This document shows, piece after piece, positions 24,302-31,819 of a stretch of 37,022 nucleotides of DNA (positions within the stretch are counted from its first letter, which is position 1; every line of letters begins with the position of its first letter). The position numbers and the translations under genes are program-made. The stretch is from the NCBI RefSeq assembly GCF_000582685.1, contig NZ_KK073769.1:1146240-1183261 (forward strand), in the 5' to 3' direction. Under the pieces are notes generated by a model. The model saw nothing but the letters and a program-made list of their open reading frames with translations, had not been told where the DNA came from and did not search any database. This DNA is from [Scytonema hofmanni] UTEX 2349 (GTDB lineage: Bacteria; Cyanobacteriota; Cyanobacteriia; Cyanobacteriales; Nostocaceae).

Positions 24302-24495
24302 ACCAGGCAAAGCGGGGAAATATAATTCAATAATTGTCTGTTTTAGCAACTTCGCCCAAAAAAGGTAGGATTTTGAGCTAGAAAGTGTCCTTGAAATTTG
24401 GGCGATCGCATGACTCAACGAATTTAGTAGCAACCGGGAAGTGCAAAGTTCGACCTAGAATTAAAATCTAGCTTGGTTCTACTTTCTTTTGAAAT

Positions 24496-24501
24496 AAGGA
24501 G
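24496..24501 (+). promoter_or_regulatory. Shine-Dalgarno deciding the start of the DRTGG protein
   Basis: AAGGAG ends 7 bases before the GTG at 24509. The frame is also open from a TTG at 24473 with no ribosome site, so the GTG is the better start. Confidence 0.7.
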
Positions 24502-24508
24502 TGCATGT

Positions 24509-25603
24509 GTGCCAAAATCCGCTAAGTATTTGCTCATTGGCTCAACCGAAACTTACAGTGGCAAATCTGCCACAATTTTAGGTTTGTCGCATCAGCTACA
24601 GAAAAAAGGACTAGATATTGCCTACGGTAAACCGCTAGGTACAAGTTTGAGTGAATTTGAAGGAAGCGTAGTTGAGGAAGATGTGCAGTTTATTGCCAAC
24701 AGCCTCAATTTACCTTCTAACCGAATTGCACCAACAATGCTTGCTTTCAATGAAGTAGCTATACAAAAACGCTTGCGTGGAGAAGACAAAATTGATTATC
24801 GTGCCACTTTGGCACAGCAATATTTACAAATATCGAGAGGTGATTTGGTATTGTTGGAAGGTCCTGGCGATTTGTCAGAAGGCAATTTATTTGACTTGTC
24901 TTTGCTGCAAGTGGCTGATATTGTTGATGCAGGTGTGTTGTTGGTATGTCGTTATAAATCGTTGCTTTCAGTTGAAGGGCTGTTATCTGCAAAACAGCGT
25001 GTAGGCGATCGCTTAATTGGTGTTGTCATCAACGATATCCCCATAGCCGAAATAGAAACTGTTGATACTGTGTTGCGTCCGTTTTTGGAACAACAAAATA
25101 TTCCCGTACTGGGAATGTTACCAAAAAATGACTTACTACGCAGTGTCAGCGTTGGCGAACTGGTCAAGCAGTTAAATGCCGAAGTTCTTTGTCGTAGCGA
25201 TCGCCTAGATTTAATGGTCGAAAGTTTAGCAATTGGAGCGATGAATGTCAACTCGGCGGTGAAGTATTTCCGCAAACGGCGAAATATGGCGGTAGTTACA
25301 GGAGGCGATCGCGTGGAAATTCAACAAGCAGCTCTGGAAACTTCCACCCAATGTCTCATCCTTACCGGACAACTCCCACCTCCCCCTTTCATCCTCAATC
25401 GCGCTGAAGAACTAGAAATCCCCATTTTGTCAGTTGACCTAGATACCCTCACCACTGTGGAAATTATTGATCGCACTTTTGGGCAAGTGCGCGTCCACGA
25501 ACCAATTAAAGTTCATTGCATTAGTCAATTGATGGCTGAACATTTCGATATTGACCGCTTGCTGTCTCAACTCGGCTTAAATCCAGCAGTGGCTTTACCG
25601 TAG
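24509..25603 (+). CDS. P-loop NTPase with DRTGG domain (phosphotransacetylase-family N-domain)
   Basis: 364 residues from the GTG at 24509. The N-terminal half is a dethiobiotin-synthetase-like P-loop domain, GSTETYSGKS at residues 11-20, with VLLEGPGDLSEG further on as the Walker B-like segment. The second half contains a DRTGG domain (RNMAVVTGGDRVEIQQAA, about 258-275). This pair of domains forms the N-terminal regulatory part of long phosphotransacetylases. Here the catalytic PTA domain is absent, so it is probably a nucleotide-binding regulator, not an acetyltransferase. It is downstream of the EbsA-like gene in the same direction. Confidence 0.8.
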   Translation: MPKSAKYLLIGSTETYSGKSATILGLSHQLQKKGLDIAYGKPLGTSLSEFEGSVVEEDVQFIANSLNLPSNRIAPTMLAFNEVAIQKRLRGEDKIDYRATLAQQYLQISRGDLVLLEGPGDLSEGNLFDLSLLQVADIVDAGVLLVCRYKSLLSVEGLLSAKQRVGDRLIGVVINDIPIAEIETVDTVLRPFLEQQNIPVLGMLPKNDLLRSVSVGELVKQLNAEVLCRSDRLDLMVESLAIGAMNVNSAVKYFRKRRNMAVVTGGDRVEIQQAALETSTQCLILTGQLPPPPFILNRAEELEIPILSVDLDTLTTVEIIDRTFGQVRVHEPIKVHCISQLMAEHFDIDRLLSQLGLNPAVALP

Positions 25604-25680
25604 ATTAATAATTGTGACAATTAGCATAAATGTCACACGCCAACCTTTATTGATGGCAATGCAAGTCATTCAGTTTCTTT

Positions 25681-26703
25681 ATGCACTGGAACCACGAGAA
25701 AATAGACTTAGGCGCAATTGACCCTCTGAAACTGCCCTCGCTTCCCTTGGACAAAAAAGCGGATCTCCCTGACTGCCCAGCCATCTATTTTGCTGTTTCG
25801 GGTTCTGGGGAAATCCTTTACGTAGGTAGGACTGCTGCCCTCTGCCGTCGTTGGATATCGCATCATAGATTTAAACAACTGAATGATTTAGGAAATGTAA
25901 AGCTGGCTTGGCTGCAATGTGAAGAGCCTTCAATTCTCAAAACCCTTGAGGCACGCTTGATTTGTGCGCTCAAGCCAAAGCTCAACGAACAGCTACCATC
26001 AAGCAAGACACTTTTTTCTTACTTCGACGTTTCCCGAAAAGACACCAGCCCAATACAACCGCAAGGCAGCAAATTGGGCTGGGCAATTTTGACGGTGTTA
26101 ATTGAGTCTCCCTGTAGTGGGTATGACTTGGCAAAGCGATTTGATGGCTCTGTGGGCTTTTTCTGGTCAGCTAGTCATCAGCAAATTTATCGGGAGTTGT
26201 CCAAACTTGAGGATAACGGCTGGATAACTGCCGAGATAATTCTTCAAGAAGGACGCCCAGATAAAAAGCTTTACCGTGTCACAGAGTCTGGAGAACAGCA
26301 GCTTAACGAGTGGATTGCTACTCCTTGTGAACCTACACCAATTAAAGATGATTTACTGGTAAAGCTTTTTGCCGGCTACGTTGCCCCTCGCGAAACAATA
26401 TTGGCAGAACTAGTAGTCCATGTCATTAATTCTGATGGGTAATCAAATTTCCAAAGCCTTAAAAATCAATTATTTTGGTAAGTTGAAACCCCTCAAAACT
26501 TATGACATGAACTACTAGAGCATCACCGCGCTTCTCATCAACAAAAATTGTCAACATACAAAAAATTAGAGCAGCGGTACTTTCAGAATCCTGAACAACT
26601 AGCAGAACAAGCAAAGTTTCAGTACCTAACACTACTCAATGGTGTTAATTATGAAACTCATTGGCTAGCTTGGTGTGAGGAAGCCATCAAGCTACTAAGC
26701 TGA
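25681..26703 (+). pseudogene. GIY-YIG-PadR fusion gene interrupted by a MITE
   Basis: The first 253 codons (25681-26442) encode a GIY-YIG nuclease-like domain: IYF at 35-37, YVG at 47-49, R57, E90 and N102. A linker follows, then a PadR winged helix (132-225: LGWAILTVLIESPCSGYDLA, SHQQIYRELSKLEDNGW). The PadR C-terminal helices do not follow directly. The frame stops inside a 103-base TA-flanked insertion (26413-26515). Immediately after it LEHHRASHQQKLSTYKKLEQ continues to AWCEEAIKLLS and TGA at 26701. Removing the insertion plus one TA (105 bases) leaves 918 bases, 306 codons, fully open. The fusion is unusual: PadR regulators normally stand alone. The shortened protein may still fold. Confidence 0.8.
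26413..26515. mobile_element. 103-base MITE with 14-base terminal inverted repeats, TA target duplication
   Basis: The left end GTAGTCCATGTCAT and the inverse of the right end (GTAGTTCATGTCAT) differ at one base. TA flanks both sides (26411-26412, 26516-26517). Non-coding. The TA duplication fits mobilisation by an IS630/Tc1-mariner transposase, as reported for Nezha-type MITEs of Anabaena. No such transposase is in the window. Confidence 0.85.
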
Positions 26704-26801
26704 TTAATCCAGTAAATCTAGCAATGTCTAACCATAAGTAGTGTTACATTTACCTTGATTTGGTAGAATAACTGGGTTGTTTAATCTGATTCTGTCCATC
26801 T

Positions 26802-27305
26802 TTGAGTCAGTCCATAGACCTTATTAACCTCGATACATTAGCCCAAGAACTGGCAACTATCCAGCAAACAGGTTCTAAACGAATCGCCTTGCTAGGTTCG
26901 CGCCACGTTCCGATTACGCATCAAAGCCTCATTGAGATGATGACCTATGCCCTGGTTTTATCAGGGAATCGAATTATCACCTCTGGTGCCACAGGTACCA
27001 ATTCAGCTGCCATCCGGGGAGCAATGCGGGCTGATGCCAATTTATTAACGGTGATTCTACCCCAAAGCTTGGAACGCCAGCCCAATGAATCACGCCAGCA
27101 ATTAGAACAGGTAATGCATCTGGTTGAAAATCCCAGTAACGATCATCTGTCTCTTGGTGAAGCTAGTTACCTGTGTAACAAGGAAATTGTTTCTCGTTGC
27201 CAACAATTAATTTGTTTTGCTTTTCACGACAGTCGCACTTTGTTGCAAACTTGTGGTGAAGCGGAAGAACAAAGAAAAGTGGTGACACTGTTCTACTTTG
27301 ATTAG
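26802..27305 (+). CDS. DprA/LOG-like Rossmann protein
   Basis: 167 residues from a TTG start. RIALLGSRHVPITHQ (28-42) and RIITSGATGTNSAAIRGAMR match the SMF/DprA and LOG Rossmann superfamily: first strand plus the SGGA-type nucleotide loop. The usual DprA C-terminal winged helix and N-terminal SAM domain are missing. Cyanobacterial proteins of this size are often labelled DNA recombination-mediator protein A. Whether it loads RecA is not shown by sequence. An alternative ATG further in would remove the first strand, so the TTG is kept. Confidence 0.65.
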   Translation: MSQSIDLINLDTLAQELATIQQTGSKRIALLGSRHVPITHQSLIEMMTYALVLSGNRIITSGATGTNSAAIRGAMRADANLLTVILPQSLERQPNESRQQLEQVMHLVENPSNDHLSLGEASYLCNKEIVSRCQQLICFAFHDSRTLLQTCGEAEEQRKVVTLFYFD

Positions 27306-27308
27306 TCA

Positions 27309-27407
27309 TTAGTTATTGGTACGAGTGTCGTTGGTATGTGTATTTTTGACCACTGACCAATGACTCTTGACTAATGACTAATAACTAATGACTCTGGACT
27401 AATAACC
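27309..27407. repeat. aatgact/gactaat short tandem repeats
   Basis: Scattered gactaatgact, taactaatgac and aaccaatgact units fill the 103 bases between the DprA-like and MAPEG genes. Confidence 0.6.
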
Positions 27408-27408
27408 A

Positions 27409-27801
27409 ATGACTATTCTTTTGTACTCGATCGCAGCCGCTGCGGTGCTAATTTATCTGCCGTTTTTGGTAGTGGGTTATGCTCGTATGCGTGTGGGATA
27501 CGATCAGTCTGCTCCCCGCGCTATGTTTGACAAACTTCCTGATTACGCGCAAAGAGCTACTTGGGCACATCAAAATTCTTTTGAAGGATTCATGATTTTT
27601 GCTGCCGCAGCTTTGATGGCATACGTAACTGGTGTGAATTCTCCTATTGCAGTAATCGCAGCGATCGCTTTTGTTGCGGCTCGGTTGCTATACTCAATCT
27701 TTTATATTTTGAATATACCCCTAATGCGATCGCTCATGTTTGCTGTTGGCTCCCTCAGTTGGGGTACTCTTTTCGCCCTCAGCATAATTCAAGTTAGCTA
27801 A
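27409..27801 (+). CDS. MAPEG family membrane protein
   Basis: 130 residues with four predicted membrane helices (about 4-25, 56-78, 80-100, 107-127). The conserved RATWAHQNSFEGFMIFAAAA segment at 48-67 (Arg/His-Gln-Asn before helix 2) is the MAPEG signature. MAPEG members include glutathione S-transferases and eicosanoid enzymes. Bacterial ones mostly have unknown substrates. It is likely in the thylakoid or cytoplasmic membrane. Confidence 0.85.
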   Translation: MTILLYSIAAAAVLIYLPFLVVGYARMRVGYDQSAPRAMFDKLPDYAQRATWAHQNSFEGFMIFAAAALMAYVTGVNSPIAVIAAIAFVAARLLYSIFYILNIPLMRSLMFAVGSLSWGTLFALSIIQVS

Positions 27802-27802
27802 T

Positions 27803-27900
27803 AGGGCATGGGGCATTGGGCATAGGGCATTAGGAAAAAAGAATTATTTTGCTCCCCTTGTCCCCCTTGTCCCCCTTGTCCCCCTTGTCCCCTTTGTCCC
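27803..27900. repeat. composite spacer: gggcatt heptamers plus cttgtccccc units
   Basis: gggcatggggcattgggcat is followed by aaaaaagaattattttgctc and five tandem cttgtccccc-type 10-base units. It parallels the spacer after dnaX. Confidence 0.75.
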
Positions 27901-27916
27901 TAATCCAAAACGTTCT

Positions 27917-28408
27917 ATGGCTTCTACCTATTCCTTTGATATTGTTAGTGATTTTGACAGACAAGAATTGGTCAACGCTATCGATCAAGTTGTCCGAGAT
28001 GTTAAAAGCCGTTACGATCTTAAAGACTCTCAAACTACTGTCGAATTAGGCGAAGACAAGATTACCATCGGCACCGACAGCGAGTTTACTTTAGAGTCTG
28101 TACACACCATCCTGCGCGAAAAAGCCGCCAAGCGCAGTCTTTCTCAAAAAATATTTGATTTTGGCAAAGTTGAATCAGCCAGCGGAAACCGCGTCCGTCA
28201 AGAAATCAAACTCCAAAAAGGCATTAGCCAGGAAATTGCCAAGCAAATTTCTAAATTGATTCGTGACGAATTCAAAAAAATACAAGCGTCAATTCAAGGT
28301 GACGCTGTGCGGGTTAGCGCTAAAGATAAAGATGACTTGCAAACTGTGATTCAACGATTGAAGCAAGAAGACTACCCCGTGGCTCTACAATTTACAAACT
28401 ATCGGTAA
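27917..28408 (+). CDS. yajQ: YajQ family cyclic-di-GMP-binding/nucleotide-binding protein
   Basis: 163 residues starting MASTYSFDIVSDFDRQELVN, the full family length. Conserved blocks include VVRDVKSRYDLKDS, LREKAAKRSLSQK and AKQISKLIRDEFKKIQASIQ, ending PVALQFTNYR. YajQ homologues in other bacteria bind cyclic-di-GMP or tRNA/nucleotides and influence transcription. The role in cyanobacteria is not established. The ATG is unambiguous since the preceding DNA is repeat. Confidence 0.92.
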   Translation: MASTYSFDIVSDFDRQELVNAIDQVVRDVKSRYDLKDSQTTVELGEDKITIGTDSEFTLESVHTILREKAAKRSLSQKIFDFGKVESASGNRVRQEIKLQKGISQEIAKQISKLIRDEFKKIQASIQGDAVRVSAKDKDDLQTVIQRLKQEDYPVALQFTNYR

Positions 28409-28500
28409 ATAGAGGAGCGTTGGTTGTTGGTGGATAGTGGTTAGTGGATGGTGGTGGTTGGTGGATAGGAGTACTTTTTGACAACCAACAACGCTCCAAA

Positions 28501-28608
28501 TACAGCAGATTGCGTTTTTATTGAATACACGTAGAGACGTTCCGGCGGAACGTCTTTAAAGGGTTTTGGGTTTTATGCATGTACCTCATTTACCTCAAAT
28601 ATGCTGTA
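28501..28608. mobile_element. 108-base MITE-like repeat, copy 1 (TACAGCA ends)
   Basis: Begins TACAGCAGATTGCG and ends ATGCTGTA, so 7-base inverted ends. The centre is a perfect hairpin AGACGTTCC-GGC-GGAACGTCT. The tail gggttttatgcatgtacctc is shared with copies at 33281-33389 and, more distantly, 30394-30460. Neighbouring DNA (28410-28470) is tandem ggttgttggtggatagtgg. Confidence 0.75.
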
Positions 28609-28661
28609 ACAACCAACAAATAACCACTAACCACTAACAACGAACAACCTTATTGAATCTT

Positions 28662-29126
28662 TTAAAGAACTTTGTGGGTATGAGAATGTTGTTTAACGTT
28701 ATCTTCCTTGTTAACAACTCGTTTGGCATTTAGTACCCGCTTGCGATCGGTGGAATACTTAAACTCTGTATAAGTTGTACCCAGAGGAATCAGGGATTTT
28801 GCGACTTCGCGACGCTTGTAAGTGCGAGCAGCTGCAAACGCTCTGGGCACAAATTCCTCTCCAAATTGAGCTGAATCCGGAAAGCCATCTGGTAAAGAAA
28901 GCGTATCTCCGTCCAACACAGATCCTAAAGTTGTCCCACAAGCCAACTTATACGAGGTGGGAATACCTTTAAAAATTGCTTCTAAAGCCGCAGAGGGAAT
29001 AGGTTCTATAACTTCAACTTGATGAACTTCTCCATCTTCTTTGATGAAGCATGTAGCCAAGCCGATCGCGATGTAATCATCATCGGCTAAGTCGGGAGCG
29101 TTGGCGTAGGAAATTGCGGTTGTCAT
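28662..29126 (-). CDS. conserved cyanobacterial protein of unknown function
   Basis: 154 residues beginning MTTAISYANAPDLADDDYIA and ending with a histidine-rich tail KQHSHTHKVL. I recall close relatives in many cyanobacteria with the same beginning and the same VLNAKRVVNKEDN-KQHSHTH end. I know no function. No membrane helices or catalytic motif are visible. The C-terminal HSHTH could bind a metal. An unusual number of Ala/Arg residues (FAAARTYKRREVAK) suggests a surface helix. Confidence 0.8.
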   Translation of the reverse strand: MTTAISYANAPDLADDDYIAIGLATCFIKEDGEVHQVEVIEPIPSAALEAIFKGIPTSYKLACGTTLGSVLDGDTLSLPDGFPDSAQFGEEFVPRAFAAARTYKRREVAKSLIPLGTTYTEFKYSTDRKRVLNAKRVVNKEDNVKQHSHTHKVL

Positions 29127-29634
29127 AAAAAAATCTTCGCTCTTAATTTAAAAATCAGATTCAGAAATGGGGTAGCGGAAAGAAAATTCTTACTTTTCTG
29201 GCAAAAATTTCTTTATTGATGTGAATGATCGCAAATTTTCTGGGAATAATAAACCGTCGAGATTTTTAGGTTCCCCTAAAGTCATTGAGAAAGAAGGGTT
29301 GTGTAAATTTGGAGTTTTCCATTACCAATTCCCCGTACCCACTACTCCCAAGTCCCGATAAAGGGCTTGTTGGCATTCTACCAAGTTGTCGCTCTCACTT
29401 GTGACTAGTCTATTAGATTAAGAGATTGCTGTTTCTGGAATAGGACTTGGGGATGAAGTATCTATTATCAGGTTGAAGCATCAATTATTGGTATAGGGCG
29501 AACACTCCCACTTATTCTTATTACTTGTACCCAAGTACTCATAGACACCTTAACAAGTGACACACCGACGAAACCACTCTTCACAAGAAAATTATAAATT
29601 TATCTTACAGAGCAAGAGGCTCAGGCAGGAAAAT
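29127..29634. other. gene-free spacer
   Basis: About 500 bases between the divergent unknown gene and the TPR gene. I see no gene and no strong promoter. A frame from a GTG at 29557 joins the TPR gene but has no ribosome site. ACTTGTACCCAAGT at about 29524 is a small inverted repeat. Confidence 0.4.
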
Positions 29635-30345
29635 ATGAATACAAACCCATTTTTAGCATCTGAGAGTGAGCAAAATTACTTAAAAAAAGCTGTTTTCCAA
29701 AATACAGCAAATGCTCAACAGCATCAGGCTAACAGTAGCGGGGAATCTGCTAATAAAGACAGTTACTTACGCTCTTGTGCTTTGAGATTAGCCCAAATTG
29801 GAGATTACACCGAAGCGATCGCTCTGTTAAATCAACTAATCAACCGTCATCCCCACAATGCCGTTGACTATAATAACCGGGGGCTGATTTATTTTCAAAG
29901 TGGTGAAAGACAAAAAGCATTCTGGGATTACAACAAAGCACTACACCTCAACCCCAAGTTAGCTAGCGCTTATAACAATCGCGCAAATTATTACGCGGCT
30001 TGTGGAGAATTAACATCAGCGATCGCCGACTACGATCGGGCAATTGATTTGCACCCCAGCCATGTTCGGGCACAGATTAACCGAGGCATTACCTTACGTG
30101 ACTTGGAACAATACGAAGAAGCAATTGATGCTTTTGAGATAGCATTGCTTTTCGGTCAACTCGAAGACCATATTTTAGCTGAACGCGGCAGAACTTATCA
30201 TTTGTGGGGCGATTGGAATTGTGCGATCGCTGATTATCGCCGCGCTTTGAATCAACTACCGCTAAAAAGCACTCGTAAGGATGAACTTAGCTGGCGTTTG
30301 CGCTTACAAGTCGAAAATTGGTTGGGTGAGTTGCTGTGTTCTTAG
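29635..30345 (+). CDS. TPR-repeat protein
   Basis: 236 residues from the ATG at 29635, which has AGGAAA just upstream. The frame is open from a GTG at 29557, but the extra 26 residues have no support. About five TPRs are visible: ALRLAQIGDYTEAIALLNQL, YNNRGLIYFQSGERQKAFWD, YNNRANYYAACGELTSAIAD, QINRGITLRDLEQYEEAIDA, and AERGRTYHLWGDWNCAIADY. The N-terminal 45 residues look disordered. TPRs bind peptides or partner proteins, so this is a likely scaffold. No enzymatic domain or signal peptide is seen. Confidence 0.85.
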   Translation: MNTNPFLASESEQNYLKKAVFQNTANAQQHQANSSGESANKDSYLRSCALRLAQIGDYTEAIALLNQLINRHPHNAVDYNNRGLIYFQSGERQKAFWDYNKALHLNPKLASAYNNRANYYAACGELTSAIADYDRAIDLHPSHVRAQINRGITLRDLEQYEEAIDAFEIALLFGQLEDHILAERGRTYHLWGDWNCAIADYRRALNQLPLKSTRKDELSWRLRLQVENWLGELLCS

Positions 30346-30393
30346 TAGTTACAAGACAAAAGACAGGAGCCTTACAACAGCCTATGGCTAATA

Positions 30394-30460
30394 TCGAATA
30401 CACATAACAGACGTAGCAGTGCTACGTCTCTACAAGAAGAGGGGTTTTATATATGTACTT
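30394..30460. repeat. diverged copy of the 108-base MITE-like repeat
   Basis: Shares the gaatacac start and ggggttttatatatgtact tail with the copies at 28501 and 33281. Its hairpin has both arms changed together: AGACGTAGCA (30409-30418) / TGCTACGTCT (30420-30429). The stem is kept while the sequence differs. Confidence 0.55.
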
Positions 30461-30574
30461 CATTGCGAGTATTTTTCGGGCGATGGTGCATCGTGCGTGC
30501 CATTCGGCTATACGTTCAAAGCCTGCCTACGCAGGCTTCAAAATTACACTCGCGTGCATATAAAATGAAATGCA

Positions 30575-31150
30575 TCAATTATGCCAATTGAGGTAAGAAA
30601 AATTTCCGTCCCAATGCTCGTGCTTTTCATAACAGCTGTCAATCATATTAACGTAACAGTATTTCCCATGAGCATCTAACTTAATTAACGCCTTCCAGGT
30701 TTGAGGATTAATCACACCATCGGCGGTCATTTGGCAGGATATCTGAAAATGTTTGACAGCAGCAGCAGTTTTCTGTTGAAAGACACCATCGACTGCACCA
30801 AAATAGTAACCAGCGTATCTTAGTGCCTCTTGAACAGCTTTAACTACCGAACTAGCAGTACCAAGATGCAAGCGTGGCAAGCTAACAGGTCCCTCACACA
30901 AGAAAGCCCAAGTTTTTGGTCCGACAATGCCATCTATTGGTAAAAAAGTCAGGCATTGCAGGTATTTAACCGCAATTAAAGTGTTTTGATTAAAGTAGCC
31001 AGTTTCCGCCACATTTTGGGGAAACGACGATGCGGTATCAAATTCCCTTAGCCGTTCATTGAGAACTATTTGCATTTGTTTGACCTCTTCACGACTTGCA
31101 CCTAATTCTAGGGTCGGTCTGTTGAGAAGACATGGAATTACCTTCACCAT
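30575..31150 (-). CDS. peptidoglycan-binding domain protein (two PG_binding_1 repeats)
   Basis: 191 residues. Two PG_binding_1 three-helix repeats are clear. The first is about 18-85 (VKQMQIVLNERL, TLIAVKYLQ, DGIVGPKTWAFL). The second is about 98-155 (VVKAVQEALRYAGYYFGAVD, KTAAAVKHFQ, DGVINPQTWKAL). Such repeats bind cell wall peptides. No catalytic domain and no signal peptide are visible, so it might be exported by another route or be intracellular. The 35-residue C-terminus (KYCYVNMIDSCYEKHEHWDG) has two cysteines and aromatic residues and is unlike the repeats. Confidence 0.85.
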   Translation of the reverse strand: MVKVIPCLLNRPTLELGASREEVKQMQIVLNERLREFDTASSFPQNVAETGYFNQNTLIAVKYLQCLTFLPIDGIVGPKTWAFLCEGPVSLPRLHLGTASSVVKAVQEALRYAGYYFGAVDGVFQQKTAAAVKHFQISCQMTADGVINPQTWKALIKLDAHGKYCYVNMIDSCYEKHEHWDGNFSYLNWHN

Positions 31151-31320
31151 AATCTAGATATCTCATTGATACTTTTTAGCAGATAAAAAAATATCCATAT
31201 GGTTTATGGTTATTCCGGAGAAACTTAGGGGTAATTTTTTAGGTGTAGCTTGATGTATACAAAAAAGTTAGCTGTTCTTTATTTTTACTCATCTTTCATA
31301 TCAAGTTCGCTTGATTACTT

Positions 31321-31534
31321 AGGGCTTGCTGAATAAGTCTTTAAAGCGAATCTAGAAGCCACACAGGTTACAAAATGGTTGTTTCGTTGCTCAGTTTCCT
31401 TTCTTTACCTAGCGATCGCGCTTTGATTGTGCAAGGGTTTTGAGACTCTAGATGTTAAACAAGTGCACTTGTTTGGTGAAAAAAGGCTTAAACCCCTTAT
31501 CTGGACTAGATTACACATTTATTCAGCAAGCCCT
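31321..31534. mobile_element. 214-base non-autonomous element with perfect 16-base inverted ends
   Basis: AGGGCTTGCTGAATAA (31321-31336) is exactly inverted at 31519-31534. ACTT flanks both sides (31317-31320, 31535-31538), suggesting a 4-base target duplication. It has no transposase. The interior contains the 18-base palindrome AAACAAGTGCACTTGTTT (31457-31474). The ends resemble those of IS4/IS5-type elements, but I cannot name the family. Confidence 0.75.
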
Positions 31535-31551
31535 ACTTATTAAAACCGAAG

Positions 31552-31620
31552 AACCCCACCCCGCCAAAGCTACGCTTTTGCTCCCCTCCCCGTTAACGGG
31601 GAGGGGTTGGGGGTGGGGTG
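31552..31620. repeat. GC-rich double palindrome, copy 2
   Basis: Same outer and inner stems as 4760-4828, here with loop TTAA (inner stem CCCCTCCCCG / CGGGGAGGGG). It is not framed by the GTGCCGATT ends seen around copy 1, so the palindrome itself is the repeating unit. No gene is visible in the rest of 31151-31819. Confidence 0.75.
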
Positions 31621-31819
31621 CAATAACTGCGGGAATTATAACTAATTATCCGAACTTGATATCAGCCATATTTTGAGTAGTCAAAATGAAATTAAAAATT
31701 TTTATACATTAATCTGTATAAAATACTGAACCTTTAACTTGATACCCAAGCTATATTAATAACTCACGTCATGTAAATGAAGTGTGCAAGGAGAAGGGTG
31801 CATTTACCTACCATTAATT

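Noticed and set aside
24473..24508. TTG start for the P-loop/DRTGG protein
   Set aside because: No ribosome site, and the GTG at 24509 has AAGGAG at ideal spacing and places the P-loop at the usual distance from the N-terminus.
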